Below are positions 33,768 through 43,240 of a stretch of DNA of 64,000 nucleotides, piece by piece. The position numbers and the translations under genes are program-made. Location: assembly GCF_017161405.1 (NCBI RefSeq), contig NZ_CP071051.1:1054001-1118000 (forward strand). Reading direction: 5' to 3'. Source of the stretch: Leucobacter sp. CX169 (GTDB lineage: Bacteria; Actinomycetota; Actinomycetes; Actinomycetales; Microbacteriaceae). The notes beneath the pieces are model-generated. The model was not told the DNA's origin. It was given only the letters and a program-made list of their open reading frames with translations, and searched no databases. Position 1 is the stretch's first letter. Each line of letters opens with the position of its first letter.

Positions 33768-34419
33768 GTCCGGTTCCCGCGCGCAGACTCCCCGCCCCGA
33801 TCAGGGTGCGGGGAGTCTGCGCGTCGGACGCATGACGAAGCCGCACGGCCTCAAAGGTGGCCTGAAGCTCGAGATGTTTACGGACAACCCCGAGCTTCGC
33901 TTCTTCCCCGGAGCGACGTTTGCGCTCCAGGTACCCCAGGATTCCGAGTGGTTCGGCCAGAAGGTCACCATTCGTGAGCTGCGCTGGTTCAATGGTTCAC
34001 CCGTCGGGTTCTTCGACGAGGTGCCCGATCGGAACGCCGCCGAGAGCATCGTGAAGGCGATCCTGTGGATTGACGAAGCCGCAGTCGATGCCGGCCACGA
34101 AGAGAATGCTTGGTACGACCACCAGTTGGTTGGCCTTGAGGTGCGTCGCGACGGAGTCAAGGTGGGAACGGTTGCCGAAGTGCAGCACATGCCCGCCCAG
34201 GACCTCCTGTCGATCAAGACCCCCGCAGGCCTCATCCTTGTTCCGTTCGTCGAGGCCATCGTGCCCTCGGTCGACCTCGAGGCGGGCATTGTGACGGTGA
34301 CGCCGCCTGCCGGCCTCTTCGAGGAGCTTCCGGAAGAACCCGCCGACGCAGTTTCGGTGGAGTCGCCGGACGCGGAAACGACCCCCGACGCTTCGGCATC
34401 GGAGGAGGAAGCGGTCTGA
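33760..34419 (+). CDS. rimM: Ribosome maturation factor RimM
   Basis: 219 aa; assembly factor that binds S19 and helps mature the 30S head. N-terminal RimM domain [24 protein letters not shown]-terminal PRC-barrel [18 protein letters not shown] and [14 protein letters not shown]. The TTG at 33760 is the last start before the domain in this frame; it overlaps khpA by 8 nt. About 35 acidic residues at the C-terminus form a disordered tail. The stop shares one base with the trmD start. Confidence 0.93.
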   Translation: MSESGSRAQTPRPDQGAGSLRVGRMTKPHGLKGGLKLEMFTDNPELRFFPGATFALQVPQDSEWFGQKVTIRELRWFNGSPVGFFDEVPDRNAAESIVKAILWIDEAAVDAGHEENAWYDHQLVGLEVRRDGVKVGTVAEVQHMPAQDLLSIKTPAGLILVPFVEAIVPSVDLEAGIVTVTPPAGLFEELPEEPADAVSVESPDAETTPDASASEEEAV

Positions 34420-35123
34420 TGCGGATCGATATCGTTTCGATCTTCCCCGACTACTTCGCGGCTCTTGAGCTTTCCCTGCTGGGGAAGGCCCGGAACAAGG
34501 GGCTCCTTGAGGTCGGTGTGCACGACCTTCGCGACGCCACCCATGACAAGCACCGCAGCGTCGATGACACCCCCGCCGGGGGTGGCGCCGGCATGGTGAT
34601 GCGGCCCGAGCCATGGGGCGAGATGCTCGATGGGCTCGTGGGGGACCAGCTGGGCCACGGCCCGGACGCGCCGCTGATCATCTTCCCGTCGCCCGCAGGC
34701 GAGGTCTTCACGCAGCAGATGGCCCGCGAGCTCGCGGAGGAGAAGCACCTCGTCTTTGGCTGCGGCCGATTCGAGGGCATCGACCAGCGGGTCTTCGACG
34801 AGTTCGAGTCGCGCGGCCGCGTGCGGCTCGTCAGCCTCGGCGACTACGTGCTGAACGGTGGTGAGGTCGCGGTGTTGGCGATGGTCGAAGCCATTGGCCG
34901 GCTGCTTCCCGGTGTCGTCGGCAACCCCGAAAGCCTGGTCGAAGAGTCGCACGAGGATGGTCTGCTCGAGTACCCGAGCTACACCAAGCCGGCCTCCTGG
35001 CGAGGCCGCGAGGTGCCCCCGGTGCTCCTGGGTGGCAACCACGCGGCGGTCGCCAAGTGGCGTCGAGAGCAGCAAATTGAGCGCACGCGCCGCGTGCGAC
35101 CCGACTTGCTTCCCCCCGAGTGA
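34419..35123 (+). CDS. trmD: tRNA (guanine-37-N1)-methyltransferase
   Basis: 234 aa SPOUT enzyme that methylates G37 next to the anticodon, preventing frameshifting. Trefoil-knot motifs are intact: [68 protein letters not shown]. The ATG overlaps the rimM TGA by one base. C-terminal helix [19 protein letters not shown] is complete. Confidence 0.97.
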   Translation: MRIDIVSIFPDYFAALELSLLGKARNKGLLEVGVHDLRDATHDKHRSVDDTPAGGGAGMVMRPEPWGEMLDGLVGDQLGHGPDAPLIIFPSPAGEVFTQQMARELAEEKHLVFGCGRFEGIDQRVFDEFESRGRVRLVSLGDYVLNGGEVAVLAMVEAIGRLLPGVVGNPESLVEESHEDGLLEYPSYTKPASWRGREVPPVLLGGNHAAVAKWRREQQIERTRRVRPDLLPPE

Positions 35124-35145
35124 ACTATTTGCCCGCGCGTGTGGC

Positions 35146-35270
35146 ATAATTGACCCTTGTGCCACGGTGCGACGCTGCCGTGAGGGTTCCGCACATACCG
35201 CTGGCACCATTCATCCTTTTCCTTAAGCAATCCGTATCCCGACTTACGGCGGGTGCAGAGAGAGAACATC
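35146..35270 (+). promoter_or_regulatory. Promoter and structured leader of rplS
   Basis: A CATAAT -10-like element near 35146 is followed by a ~100-nt leader. In it, GTGCCA and TGGCAC are complementary and enclose a CACGG/CCGTG hairpin, so a nested fold is possible. Ribosomal-protein autoregulation through this leader is conceivable but unproven. Confidence 0.4.
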
Positions 35271-35618
35271 ATGCAGAAGCTCGACCACGTCGATGCCGCG
35301 TCGCTCAAGAGCGACATCCCCGCCTTCCGCGCTGGCGACACCGTCAAGGTGCACGTCAACATCGTTGAGGGCAGCCGCTCGCGTGTCCAGGTGTTCCAGG
35401 GCGTTGTGATCGCTCGTCAGGGCGAGGGCGTCCGCGAGACCTTCACCGTTCGTAAGGTCAGCTTCCAGGTGGGCGTGGAGCGTATGTTCCCCGTACACAC
35501 CCCGGCGATCGAGAAGATCGAGATCGTCACCCGCGGTGACGTTCGCCGCGCGAAGCTGTACTACCTCCGCGCTCTTCAGGGCAAGAAGGCGAAGATCAAG
35601 GAAAAGCGCGACCGCTAA
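35271..35618 (+). CDS. rplS: 50S ribosomal protein L19
   Basis: 115 aa. Canonical L19: [39 protein letters not shown] and [28 protein letters not shown], Lys-rich C-terminus. ATG 35271 is preceded by AGAGAGAAC and matches the normal N-terminus; a GTG 18 nt upstream is less likely. Transcribed separately from trmD and closed by a strong terminator. Confidence 0.97.
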   Translation: MQKLDHVDAASLKSDIPAFRAGDTVKVHVNIVEGSRSRVQVFQGVVIARQGEGVRETFTVRKVSFQVGVERMFPVHTPAIEKIEIVTRGDVRRAKLYYLRALQGKKAKIKEKRDR

Positions 35619-35633
35619 TCCAGACCTTCCCAG

Positions 35634-35675
35634 ACGGGTCCCCGCTGCCTTTCGGCCGGGGACCCGTACTGTTTT
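35634..35675 (+). terminator. Intrinsic terminator after rplS
   Basis: Perfect 11-bp stem ACGGGTCCCCG (35634-35644) with CGGGGACCCGT (35657-35667), 12-nt loop, followed by ACTGTTTTAT. The best canonical rho-independent terminator in the window. Confidence 0.9.
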
Positions 35676-35723
35676 ATATGGGTGTGTGCGTCACGCCGAG
35701 CGTCGAGGATATGAGGAGCATGC

Positions 35724-36473
35724 ATGACTGAGGCAGCCGCCACTGGAAAGCGCCGCCGCGGAGGGCTTGTCGGGTTCCTGCGCGATTTGATCATCATCCT
35801 GGTCATCGCGTTCACGGTCTCGTTCGTCGTGAAGACGTTCTTCATGCGTGCCTTCTACATCCCGTCCGGTTCGATGATGAACACGCTGCAGATCAACGAC
35901 CGGATCCTGGTAAACCAGCTCGTCCCGGACGTGGTGCCGGTGCAGCGCGGCGACGTTGTCGTCTTTCGCGATCCGGGCGGATGGTTGAATGCCAAGCCCA
36001 TCGTCCCCGCAACCGGCGTGCAGTGGGTGCTGCAGGAACTCGGCCTCGCCGCGTCGCCCTCGGACGAGTATGTGATCAAGCGGGTGATCGGCCTGCCCGG
36101 CGACCGCGTCGCGTGCTGTGACGCGGGCGGACGAGTCACGGTGAACGGCGTACCGATCGTCGAGCCGTACGTGCTCCTTCCGCCCGGGGAAACCCGCGTC
36201 TCGGATCTCGCATTCGACGTGACTGTGCCCGAGGACTCGTACTGGGTGATGGGCGACAACCGTTACGCCAGCAAGGACTCGCGCTACAACCAGGATCAGC
36301 CGGGGAAGGGCTTCGTGCTCAAGGAAGAAATTGTCGGCCGCGCCTTCCTCCTGAACTGGCCGCTCAGCCGCTTCTCGTGGCTTGGGAACTACCCCGACAC
36401 GTTCGTGGGGGTCGACCAGCCCGCCGCGGTCGGGGCCGGCAATCCCGCCACCACCGACTTCTCCGGCGAGTAG
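35724..36473 (+). CDS. lepB: Signal peptidase I
   Basis: 249 aa membrane peptidase that removes signal peptides after export. One N-terminal helix (LIIILVIAFTVSFVVKTFF, 22-40). Box B SGSMMNTL contains the nucleophile Ser50; box D KRVIGLPGD holds the general-base Lys; box E GDNRYASKDSR is present. A Cys pair (ACCDAGG) after box D is unusual. It lies between rplS and rnhB as in many Actinobacteria. Confidence 0.96.
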   Translation: MTEAAATGKRRRGGLVGFLRDLIIILVIAFTVSFVVKTFFMRAFYIPSGSMMNTLQINDRILVNQLVPDVVPVQRGDVVVFRDPGGWLNAKPIVPATGVQWVLQELGLAASPSDEYVIKRVIGLPGDRVACCDAGGRVTVNGVPIVEPYVLLPPGETRVSDLAFDVTVPEDSYWVMGDNRYASKDSRYNQDQPGKGFVLKEEIVGRAFLLNWPLSRFSWLGNYPDTFVGVDQPAAVGAGNPATTDFSGE

Positions 36474-36482
36474 GCGGCGCGC

Positions 36483-37145
36483 ATGGCCGCGACGCTTCGT
36501 CCGCTGAAACAGGATCCTGCCAAGGACCCGACCCTCGAACTTGAACGTCTGCGCTTTGCCGCCGGTGCCCCCATGGTCATCGGCATCGACGAGGTGGGAC
36601 GTGGTGCGATCGCGGGCCCCGTTGCCGTCGGCGTGCAGGTCGTGTTCGCGGGCACCGAGAGTTTTCCCGAGGGGCTTCGCGACTCGAAGCTGCTGAGCGA
36701 GCCGCGGCGTGACGCCCTCGCACCGCTCATCCGTGAGTGGGGCCCGGGAGCCGTCGGCTTCGGCAGTGCCGAAGAGATCGACGAGCGCGGCATCACGGCC
36801 ATGCTCGGCGAGGCCGCTCGGCGGGCGCTCCTCAAGCTGCACCAGCAGGGGGTCGCCGTGAATCGCGCCCTGATCCTGCTGGATGGCTCACACGACTGGC
36901 TGACGCCCGTGCTGCAGTCGCCGTTGACGATCGAGACCATGGTCGGCGCCGACCGCCGATGCGCGAGCGTCGCGGGTGCCTCGGTGCGCGCGAAGGTCGA
37001 GCGCGACGCGGTCATGCGCGACGCGCACGAAACGCACCCGCACTATGCCTGGCAGTCGAACAAGGGCTACGGCGCCGCCGCGCACTACGCGGGGATCGCC
37101 GAGCACGGAATTACCGAGATGCACCGGGCGAGCTGGATCAAGTAG
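36483..37145 (+). CDS. rnhB: Ribonuclease HII
   Basis: 220 aa; cuts RNA in RNA-DNA hybrids and at single misincorporated ribonucleotides. Metal site GIDEVGRGAIAGPV (Asp36, Glu37), LRDSKLLS, LILLDGSHDWL (Asp), SVAGASVRAKVERDAVM, and the C-terminal SNKGYGAAAHYAGI are all family marks. A copy of the CAGGATCCTGCC motif is inside the 5' end, read as Gln-Asp-Pro-Ala. Confidence 0.96.
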   Translation: MAATLRPLKQDPAKDPTLELERLRFAAGAPMVIGIDEVGRGAIAGPVAVGVQVVFAGTESFPEGLRDSKLLSEPRRDALAPLIREWGPGAVGFGSAEEIDERGITAMLGEAARRALLKLHQQGVAVNRALILLDGSHDWLTPVLQSPLTIETMVGADRRCASVAGASVRAKVERDAVMRDAHETHPHYAWQSNKGYGAAAHYAGIAEHGITEMHRASWIK

Positions 37146-37161
37146 GGCGCGGGCCGCGCGA

Positions 37162-37167
37162 TAGGCT
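37162..37167 (+). promoter_or_regulatory. -10 hexamer TAGGCT, leaderless murI
   Basis: Six nt (TGACTG) separate TAGGCT from GTG 37174; no ribosome-binding site is visible. Confidence 0.5.
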
Positions 37168-37173
37168 TGACTG

Positions 37174-38019
37174 GTGAGTAAGCCGGCTATCGCGAACGAC
37201 GCACCCATCGGCATTTTCGACTCCGGAGTGGGCGGGCTGACGGTTGCCCGCGCGATCCGTGACCAGCTGCCGTCCGAGTCGATCACCTATGTCGGCGACA
37301 CCGCACACACCCCGTATGGGCCGAGGCCCATCGCGGAGGTGCGTCGCCTCTCGCTCGCGATCCTCGACGACCTGGTGGACCAGGGCGTGAAGGCGCTTGT
37401 CATCGCCTGCAACACGGCCTCCGCCGCGGTGTTGCGCGATGCGCACGAGCGCTACGACATCCCTGTGCTCGAAGTGATCAAGCCCGCGGTGCGCAGCGCG
37501 GTGAGTCTCACGCGGAACGGCCGCGTCGGCCTCATCGGCACCGTGGGCACCATCAACTCCCGCGTCTACGACGACCTCTTCAGTATCCGCCCCGAGATCA
37601 CCCTTTCGACCCAGGCGTGCCCCCGCTTCGTCGAGCTCGTCGAGGCCGGCATTACCGCGGGGCCCGAGGTGCACCGGATCGCCGCCGAGTACCTGCAGCC
37701 ACTCATCGACCAACAGATCGACACGCTCGTGCTCGGCTGTACCCACTACCCGTTCCTGCGCGGCGCGATCCGCCAGGTGGTCGGGCCGGACGTGGCGCTC
37801 GTTTCGAGCGACATCGAGACGGCGAACGAGCTGTACACCCTGCTCTCCGAGCGGGATATGTTGCGCGAGGCCGGCAACGAGCCCGTGCTGCGCTACGAGG
37901 CCACCGGGAACGACCCTGGAGCTTTCCGCGAACTTGCCCGCCGCATGCTCGGCATCGGCATCGACGCGGTTGACCATCTGCAGACCGGGGTCGTCCCGGT
38001 GCAACGAAACGGAGAATGA
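37174..38019 (+). CDS. murI: Glutamate racemase
   Basis: 281 aa; makes D-glutamate for peptidoglycan. The substrate loop [17 protein letters not shown] and the two catalytic Cys in [11 protein letters not shown] and [13 protein letters not shown] are present. Start of a tightly packed operon: rph overlaps by 4 nt and rdgB follows rph with a one-base overlap, the usual actinobacterial murI-rph-rdgB order. Confidence 0.97.
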   Translation: MSKPAIANDAPIGIFDSGVGGLTVARAIRDQLPSESITYVGDTAHTPYGPRPIAEVRRLSLAILDDLVDQGVKALVIACNTASAAVLRDAHERYDIPVLEVIKPAVRSAVSLTRNGRVGLIGTVGTINSRVYDDLFSIRPEITLSTQACPRFVELVEAGITAGPEVHRIAAEYLQPLIDQQIDTLVLGCTHYPFLRGAIRQVVGPDVALVSSDIETANELYTLLSERDMLREAGNEPVLRYEATGNDPGAFRELARRMLGIGIDAVDHLQTGVVPVQRNGE

Positions 38020-38756
38020 CCATGACGGATCTCGTACGGGCCGACGGACGCACTGCCGGGCAGCTGCGCCCCGTCACCATCGAGCGCGGCTGGAGCAGCC
38101 AGGCCGAGGGCAGTGCCCTCATCTCCTTCGGGAACACGCGCGTGCTCTGCACCGCGTCATTCACGAACGGCGTGCCGCGTTGGCTCTCGGGCAAGGGCAA
38201 GGGATGGGTCACGGCCGAGTACTCGATGCTGCCGCGCAGCACGAACTCCCGCATGGACCGCGAGTCGGTCCGAGGCAAGATCGGCGGCCGCACGCACGAG
38301 ATCTCGCGCCTGATTGGCCGCAGCCTCCGCGCCGTCGTCGACACGCGCGCGCTGGGCGAGAACACGATCGTCATTGACTGCGACGTGCTGCAGGCCGATG
38401 GCGGCACCCGGACGGCGTCTATCACGGGCGCGTACGTCGCTCTCGTCGACGCGATCGAGTGGGGCCGCGCTCAGGGCTTCGTCGCGAAGAAGTCGACCCC
38501 GTTGACCGACAGCGTGGCTGCGGTCTCGGTGGGTATCGTCGACGGCGTGCCGTTGAGCGACCTCGCGTATGTCGAGGACGTCCGCGCCGGCACCGATATG
38601 AACGTCGTCGTCACGGGTTCGGGCGACTTCATTGAGGTCCAGGGCACGGCCGAGGGCAAGCCGTTCAAACGTGCCGAGCTTGACTCACTGCTCGACCTCG
38701 CGCTCGTGAGCACGAACGAGCTGCGAGACATTCAGCGCCTGGCGCTGGGCGCCTAA
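38016..38756 (+). CDS. rph: Ribonuclease PH
   Basis: 246 aa phosphorolytic 3'-exoribonuclease that trims tRNA 3' ends. [50 protein letters not shown] and the phosphate-binding region [20 protein letters not shown] are canonical. Starts at ATG 38016 (overlapping murI stop) or at ATG 38022. Confidence 0.97.
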   Translation: MTMTDLVRADGRTAGQLRPVTIERGWSSQAEGSALISFGNTRVLCTASFTNGVPRWLSGKGKGWVTAEYSMLPRSTNSRMDRESVRGKIGGRTHEISRLIGRSLRAVVDTRALGENTIVIDCDVLQADGGTRTASITGAYVALVDAIEWGRAQGFVAKKSTPLTDSVAAVSVGIVDGVPLSDLAYVEDVRAGTDMNVVVTGSGDFIEVQGTAEGKPFKRAELDSLLDLALVSTNELRDIQRLALGA

Positions 38757-39343
38757 TGCGCGTCGTGCTTGCGAGCCACAACGCGCACAAGCTCACCGAG
38801 CTGACCCGCATCGTGGGACCGCTCGTGCCCGGTCTGGAGCTCGTCGGCTATGACGGGCCCGAGCCGCGCGAGACCGGAACGAGCTTTGCCGAGAACGCGC
38901 TCCTCAAGGCGCGCGCGGCGGCGCTGCACACGGGACTGCCGGCGATCGCCGACGACTCGGGAATCTCCGTCGACATCCTCGGTGGCAGCCCCGGAATCTT
39001 CTCGGCACGCTGGGGCGGCCCTGCGCGCAGCGACCAGGCGAACCTGGAGCTGCTGCTGTGGCAGCTCAGCGATATCGCCGAGCAGCACCGCGCGGCGTCG
39101 TTCATGTGCGCGGCAGCGCTCGTGACCCCGGCGGGCGACGAGACGGTCTTCGTCGAGCAGTGGCCAGGCTCGATCCTGGGCAGTCCCTCGGGCGGCGGCG
39201 GTTTTGGCTATGACCCGATCTTCCGGCCTGACGGGGAGACCCGTTCGGCGGCGGAAATGACCGCTGCTGAGAAGGACGCGGTCTCGCACCGCACGCGCGC
39301 GTTCACCGCGCTCGCCCCGTCGCTCGCGGCGCTCGGCGAATAA
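38756..39343 (+). CDS. rdgB: dITP/XTP pyrophosphatase (RdgB/HAM1)
   Basis: 195 aa house-cleaning enzyme that hydrolyses ITP, dITP and XTP to monophosphates. VVLASHNAHKLTEL (substrate Lys), GTSFAENALLKARAAAL, AIADDSGISVDIL and GGGFGYDPIF are the family motifs. Ends the murI-rph-rdgB operon. Confidence 0.96.
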   Translation: MRVVLASHNAHKLTELTRIVGPLVPGLELVGYDGPEPRETGTSFAENALLKARAAALHTGLPAIADDSGISVDILGGSPGIFSARWGGPARSDQANLELLLWQLSDIAEQHRAASFMCAAALVTPAGDETVFVEQWPGSILGSPSGGGGFGYDPIFRPDGETRSAAEMTAAEKDAVSHRTRAFTALAPSLAALGE

Positions 39344-39345
39344 CC

Positions 39346-39365
39346 GCGAGGGGCGGCCCCGTCGC
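39346..39365 (+). terminator. Short hairpin after rdgB
   Basis: GCGAGGGGC faces GCCCC-G-TCGC over a single base; no T-tract. Possible weak terminator. Confidence 0.35.
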
Positions 39366-39398
39366 CCACATGCAGCACGGCAACGAAGAGGAGTGAAG

Positions 39399-42398
39399 AT
39401 GACGACGCAGGAGAACGGTGGCCTGACCCGCCCCGAGGTCAGCGTGCAAGACGCCGAGCGCATCGCGCTCGAGTGCTACGGCCTGACGGTCACGGCGAGC
39501 GAGCTGGGCAGCAATCAGGATCGGAACTTCGTGCTCCTGGAGGAGAACGGCACGCGCAGTGTGCTGCGCATCGACAACCCAGTGTTTGCGGACGCTGCGC
39601 GCGACGGCCAGCACGCGGCCCTCGAGGCGTACCGTTCAGCGGGCGTAGTGGTGCCCGCGATCCTGCCCGGTCTCGACGGGAACCTGACGCAGCGCTGGAA
39701 TGGCTTCGCCGCTCGTCGCTCCGAATTCGCCGCCGGGACATCGCTCGTCGACGCCGGATATCTCGCGCCCGTGGTGCTCGCCGAATTCGGCGAGCTGGCT
39801 GGGGCGTCTGCGAACGCCCTCGCGTCACTCTCGCACCCCGGCCTCGACCGCGCGCACATGTGGGACATGCGGGTCGCTTCGACCGAGGCACGGGCGCTCT
39901 CTCGTTCGATCGGTGACGTCGCGCTGCGCACCCGAGTGGTCTCCGCCGCGGAAGACGCGGACGAAGCGCTCGGCCTCGTCTCGGCGTCACTTCCGGTCCA
40001 AGCCATTCACGGTGACCTCACCGACGACAACGTCACCGCGCTGCCCGGCGACGATGGCCGCCTGCACCCCCACACCGTGCTCGATCTGGGCGACCTCGCC
40101 CTCGGCTGGCGCGTTGCTGAGCTTGCGGTGACTGCTGCCTCGATGCTGCACCACGAGCCGAATCGCCCGCTCCGAGTGCTCGACACCGTGCGGGCCTTCC
40201 ACCGCGTCGCGCCGCTCTCTGCCGCAGAGGCGCGCGCGGTCTGGCCCCTGGTCGTGCTCCGCGCCGCACTGTTGGTTGCGAGCGGGTGGCGCCAGCTTGA
40301 GATCGACGGCGACAATGACTACGCCCGCGAGCGCATCGCGGGGGAGCAGCGCATCTTCGACGCGGCGACGCTGCTGCCGCTCGCCGAGATGACCGAGCAG
40401 GTCGTCGCCGCTGTCGGCATGCAGGGCATCCCGCACGAGGACGGGCTGCGCCTGGTCGCACTGCCCGCGCCGTCAGCGGCGGCCCGGGAGGGCGCGCTCG
40501 CGAGCCTGCTGCCCGGACTGGTCGGCGAGGTCATGGCGCTCGACCCGGGCGTCGAGTCCGAGCTACTCGAAGGCGGTTTCTGGCTTGAAGACGAGGCTGA
40601 GGACTCGCTCGCCGTCGAGGCACTCGTCAGCCAAGGTTTCTCGGGCGAGGGCGTCGCCGCGGCGGTGTTCCCGGCCGGCGTGTACCGGCTGACCCGGACG
40701 CAGCTCGACTCGCCGGATGCGGCTGAGACCTTCCCGCTCGATACCGAGATTCGACTGCTCGCCGACGCCGAGCTCGTGGTCACGGCGCCCGTCTCGGGGC
40801 GGATCCTGCCAGGGCTCGGGGTGCCGGGCAGCGAATCTGAGGTCAGAATCCTGACCGAGGGCGGCTGGCAGCTTGTCGTCGCGGGGATCACCCCGTCGGC
40901 GCGGGCCGGGCAGGAACTCGCGGCCGGCGATCAGCTCGGCACGCTCGAGGCAGATGCCGCGCACACGCTGTTCGTCGGACTGCGCCGCTCTGACGCCCCC
41001 GAGCTCGAGGGTCATTTTGTCGCTCCCGAGCGCGCCACGGCCTGGCGCCGGTTCGCTCCCGATGCCGCCGCGATCCTGGGCCTTGCCTCGCTCGCTCAGC
41101 GCGACGAAGCCGCGGACGAGCTGGCGCGGCGCGAGGGAATCTTCGCGTCCGCGCAGGAGCGCTACTACGAGCACCCGATGCAGATTGAGCGCGGCTGGAA
41201 GCACCACCTCGTTGACACGACGGGGCGGTCGTACGTCGACCTCGTGAACAATGTCACGGGGCTCGGCCACGGCCACCCGGGTGTCGCGGACGCGGCAAAC
41301 CGGCAGATTCGCATCCTGAACACCAACTCCCGCTTCCTCTATCGCGAGCTCGCCGAGTACAGCGAACGACTGCTCGAGATGCTGCCGGAGGGCTCGGGGC
41401 TTGACACGGTGCTGCTCGTGAACAGCGGCTCCGAGGCCGTTGACCTCGCGCTCAGGCTTGCGCAGGCGGCGACCGGGCGCAAGACCGTCGTGTCGCTGCG
41501 CGAGGCGTACCACGGCTGGACCATGGCCTCCGATGCGGTGACGACCTCGGCCTATGACAACCCGTACGCGCTCGAGACGCGGCCCGATTGGGTGCACGTC
41601 GCGGACGTCCCCAACCGGTTCCGCGGGACCTACCGCGGTCTCGATACCGGGGCGCAGTACGCTGCCGATCTCGGGGTCGACCTCGCGGCGTTGTCGGCGG
41701 AGGGTCGCGACGTCGCCGCGTTCATCTGCGAGTCGGTGCTCGGCAACGCGGGCGGTGTGCTGCTGCCCGAGGGCTATCTCGCCGACGCCTACGCGCGGGT
41801 GCGTGCCGCGGGCGGCCTGTGCATCGCCGACGAGGTGCAGGTCGGCTTTGGCCGCATGGGCACGAGCTTCTGGGGCTTCGAACAGTCGGGCGTCGTGCCC
41901 GACATCATCACGATCGCCAAGCCGATGGGCAACGGCTTCCCGATCGGCGGAGTCATCACGTCGAAAAAGGTCGCCGACGCGCTGGCCTCGCAGGGCGCGT
42001 TTTTCTCGTCGGCCGGCGGGAACCCCCTGAGCTGCCGGGTCGGCATCGCGGTGCTCGACGCGATGCGCGACGAGGGCTTGCAGGAGAACGCGCGCGTCGT
42101 GGGGGAGCGGCTGCGCAGTGCCCTCGTGGCGCTCGCTGACCGCCACGACATCGTCGGCCCGATCCACGGCGAGGGGCTGTACCTCGGCGTTGAGTTGGTG
42201 CGTGACCGCGAGACGCTTGAGCCCGCCACGGCCGAGGCGGCCGCGATCTGCGAGCGGCTGCGTGAGCTGGGGCTCATCGTGCTGACGACCTCGGAGCGCT
42301 CGAACGTGCTCAAGGTGAAGCCGCCGCTCTGCCTCACCGCCGAGAGCGCTGATCGTTTCGTGGCGGCCCTCGACGAGGTGCTCACGACGGGCTGGTAG
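39399..42398 (+). CDS. APH-type kinase / degenerate M23-like domain / class III aminotransferase-type (phospho-lyase) fusion
   Basis: 999 aa three-part protein. Kinase (about 1-330): NRNF-like nucleotide site, catalytic HGDLTDDNV (Asp near 206) and the metal motif LDLGD. Middle (about 430-560): a beta-rich region that occupies the place of an M23 peptidase/lipoyl-like module (VVTAPVSGRILPGL, GWQLVVAGI), lacking the H-x3-D and HxH zinc ligands. C-terminal PLP domain (about 590-999): LLVNSGSEAVDLALRL, EAYHGWT, CIADEVQVGFGR, and the PLP Lys841 in IAKPMGNGFPIGG. This domain resembles AGXT2L1/2 phospho-lyases. The kinase plus lyase suggests phosphorylation of an amino alcohol followed by elimination of phosphate. 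ATG 39399 is chosen over GTG 39393 because GAAGAGGAG lies 5-6 nt upstream. Confidence 0.88.
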   Translation: MTTQENGGLTRPEVSVQDAERIALECYGLTVTASELGSNQDRNFVLLEENGTRSVLRIDNPVFADAARDGQHAALEAYRSAGVVVPAILPGLDGNLTQRWNGFAARRSEFAAGTSLVDAGYLAPVVLAEFGELAGASANALASLSHPGLDRAHMWDMRVASTEARALSRSIGDVALRTRVVSAAEDADEALGLVSASLPVQAIHGDLTDDNVTALPGDDGRLHPHTVLDLGDLALGWRVAELAVTAASMLHHEPNRPLRVLDTVRAFHRVAPLSAAEARAVWPLVVLRAALLVASGWRQLEIDGDNDYARERIAGEQRIFDAATLLPLAEMTEQVVAAVGMQGIPHEDGLRLVALPAPSAAAREGALASLLPGLVGEVMALDPGVESELLEGGFWLEDEAEDSLAVEALVSQGFSGEGVAAAVFPAGVYRLTRTQLDSPDAAETFPLDTEIRLLADAELVVTAPVSGRILPGLGVPGSESEVRILTEGGWQLVVAGITPSARAGQELAAGDQLGTLEADAAHTLFVGLRRSDAPELEGHFVAPERATAWRRFAPDAAAILGLASLAQRDEAADELARREGIFASAQERYYEHPMQIERGWKHHLVDTTGRSYVDLVNNVTGLGHGHPGVADAANRQIRILNTNSRFLYRELAEYSERLLEMLPEGSGLDTVLLVNSGSEAVDLALRLAQAATGRKTVVSLREAYHGWTMASDAVTTSAYDNPYALETRPDWVHVADVPNRFRGTYRGLDTGAQYAADLGVDLAALSAEGRDVAAFICESVLGNAGGVLLPEGYLADAYARVRAAGGLCIADEVQVGFGRMGTSFWGFEQSGVVPDIITIAKPMGNGFPIGGVITSKKVADALASQGAFFSSAGGNPLSCRVGIAVLDAMRDEGLQENARVVGERLRSALVALADRHDIVGPIHGEGLYLGVELVRDRETLEPATAEAAAICERLRELGLIVLTTSERSNVLKVKPPLCLTAESADRFVAALDEVLTTGW

Positions 42399-42414
42399 GC
42401 GTCGCTTCCGCGAA

Positions 42415-42469
42415 AATGCACCCCGCCGGCAGGGTAAATCGGTCTTGCACCCTGCCGGCGGGGTGCATT
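42415..42469. terminator. Perfect 21-bp inverted repeat between convergent genes
   Basis: Arms 42415-42435 and 42449-42469 are fully complementary with a 13-nt loop; AAAA precedes and TTG follows. It separates the fusion gene from the convergent LysE gene and can serve as a bidirectional terminator. The right arm is itself nearly palindromic (TGCACCC...GGGTGCA). Confidence 0.75.
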
Positions 42470-42479
42470 GTGGCGCGCG

Positions 42480-43109
42480 TCAGCGCAGTTGCAGCGCGAG
42501 TTCCGTCAGGATCGCCACGGCGACAAGCACGAACACGACGCCGGCTGCGATATCGATCCATGCCGACGCGCGGCGAAACCACCGTTGGAACGCCCTGGAC
42601 GACGTCGCGAGGGCGAACCCGACGAACCACGCGATGCCGATCGCGACGAGAACGGCGACGATCGCCCCGCGCTCGGCCCAGCTCGCGTCGGCCGGCAGCA
42701 CCTGCGTGAACAGGGCCGCGAAGAAGATGAGCGCCTTGGGGTTCGCGAGATTCGTCGTGAGCCCAAGCAGGAACGGGCGCCGAATCTCGCCGCCGAGCGT
42801 GGCCTCGCCGCGGGTGCGCAGGCCGCGCACCCCGGCGCGGATGCTTTGCACGCCAAGCCATACGAGCACGGCGCTGCCACCGATCTGGAGGGCGGGGAGC
42901 AGCCACGGCACGGCGCCGATCAGCGCGGTGACCCCGAGCACTGAGATCGCGATCCAGGCGAAGTTGCCGCCCATGATGCCGAGTGCAGCGAGCACCGCGG
43001 CCCGGCGGTCGCGGACGCCCAGGCGTAACAACAGGAACGTGTCGGGGCCGGGCATCGTGATGGCGGCGACCCAGGTGAGGACGAGGGCGGCCCAGGCGGC
43101 GGAAGTCAC
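42480..43109 (-). CDS. LysE/RhtB-family amino-acid exporter
   Basis: 209 aa with six predicted helices. Family marks: N-terminal AITMPGPDTFLLLRLGVRDRRAAVLAALGIMGGNF, the central LTTNLANPKALIFFAALFTQVLP and the C-terminal helix AGVVFVLVAVAILTELAL. It exports amino acids or derivatives; substrate unknown. GTG start. It faces the kinase/lyase fusion gene across the 21-bp inverted repeat. Confidence 0.9.
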   Translation of the reverse strand: MTSAAWAALVLTWVAAITMPGPDTFLLLRLGVRDRRAAVLAALGIMGGNFAWIAISVLGVTALIGAVPWLLPALQIGGSAVLVWLGVQSIRAGVRGLRTRGEATLGGEIRRPFLLGLTTNLANPKALIFFAALFTQVLPADASWAERGAIVAVLVAIGIAWFVGFALATSSRAFQRWFRRASAWIDIAAGVVFVLVAVAILTELALQLR

Positions 43110-43240
43110 GTGGCCCGCGCCTCCGGGTCGTAGATCACACTCATTCCTCGATTATCTCGTATCTCGCGGCGCCCTTTCCTCGCTTGCCCTCCCGTGCATA
43201 CCGCGCACCAGGGCGAATCTGGGTGGAGCGGTTCGCAGGG

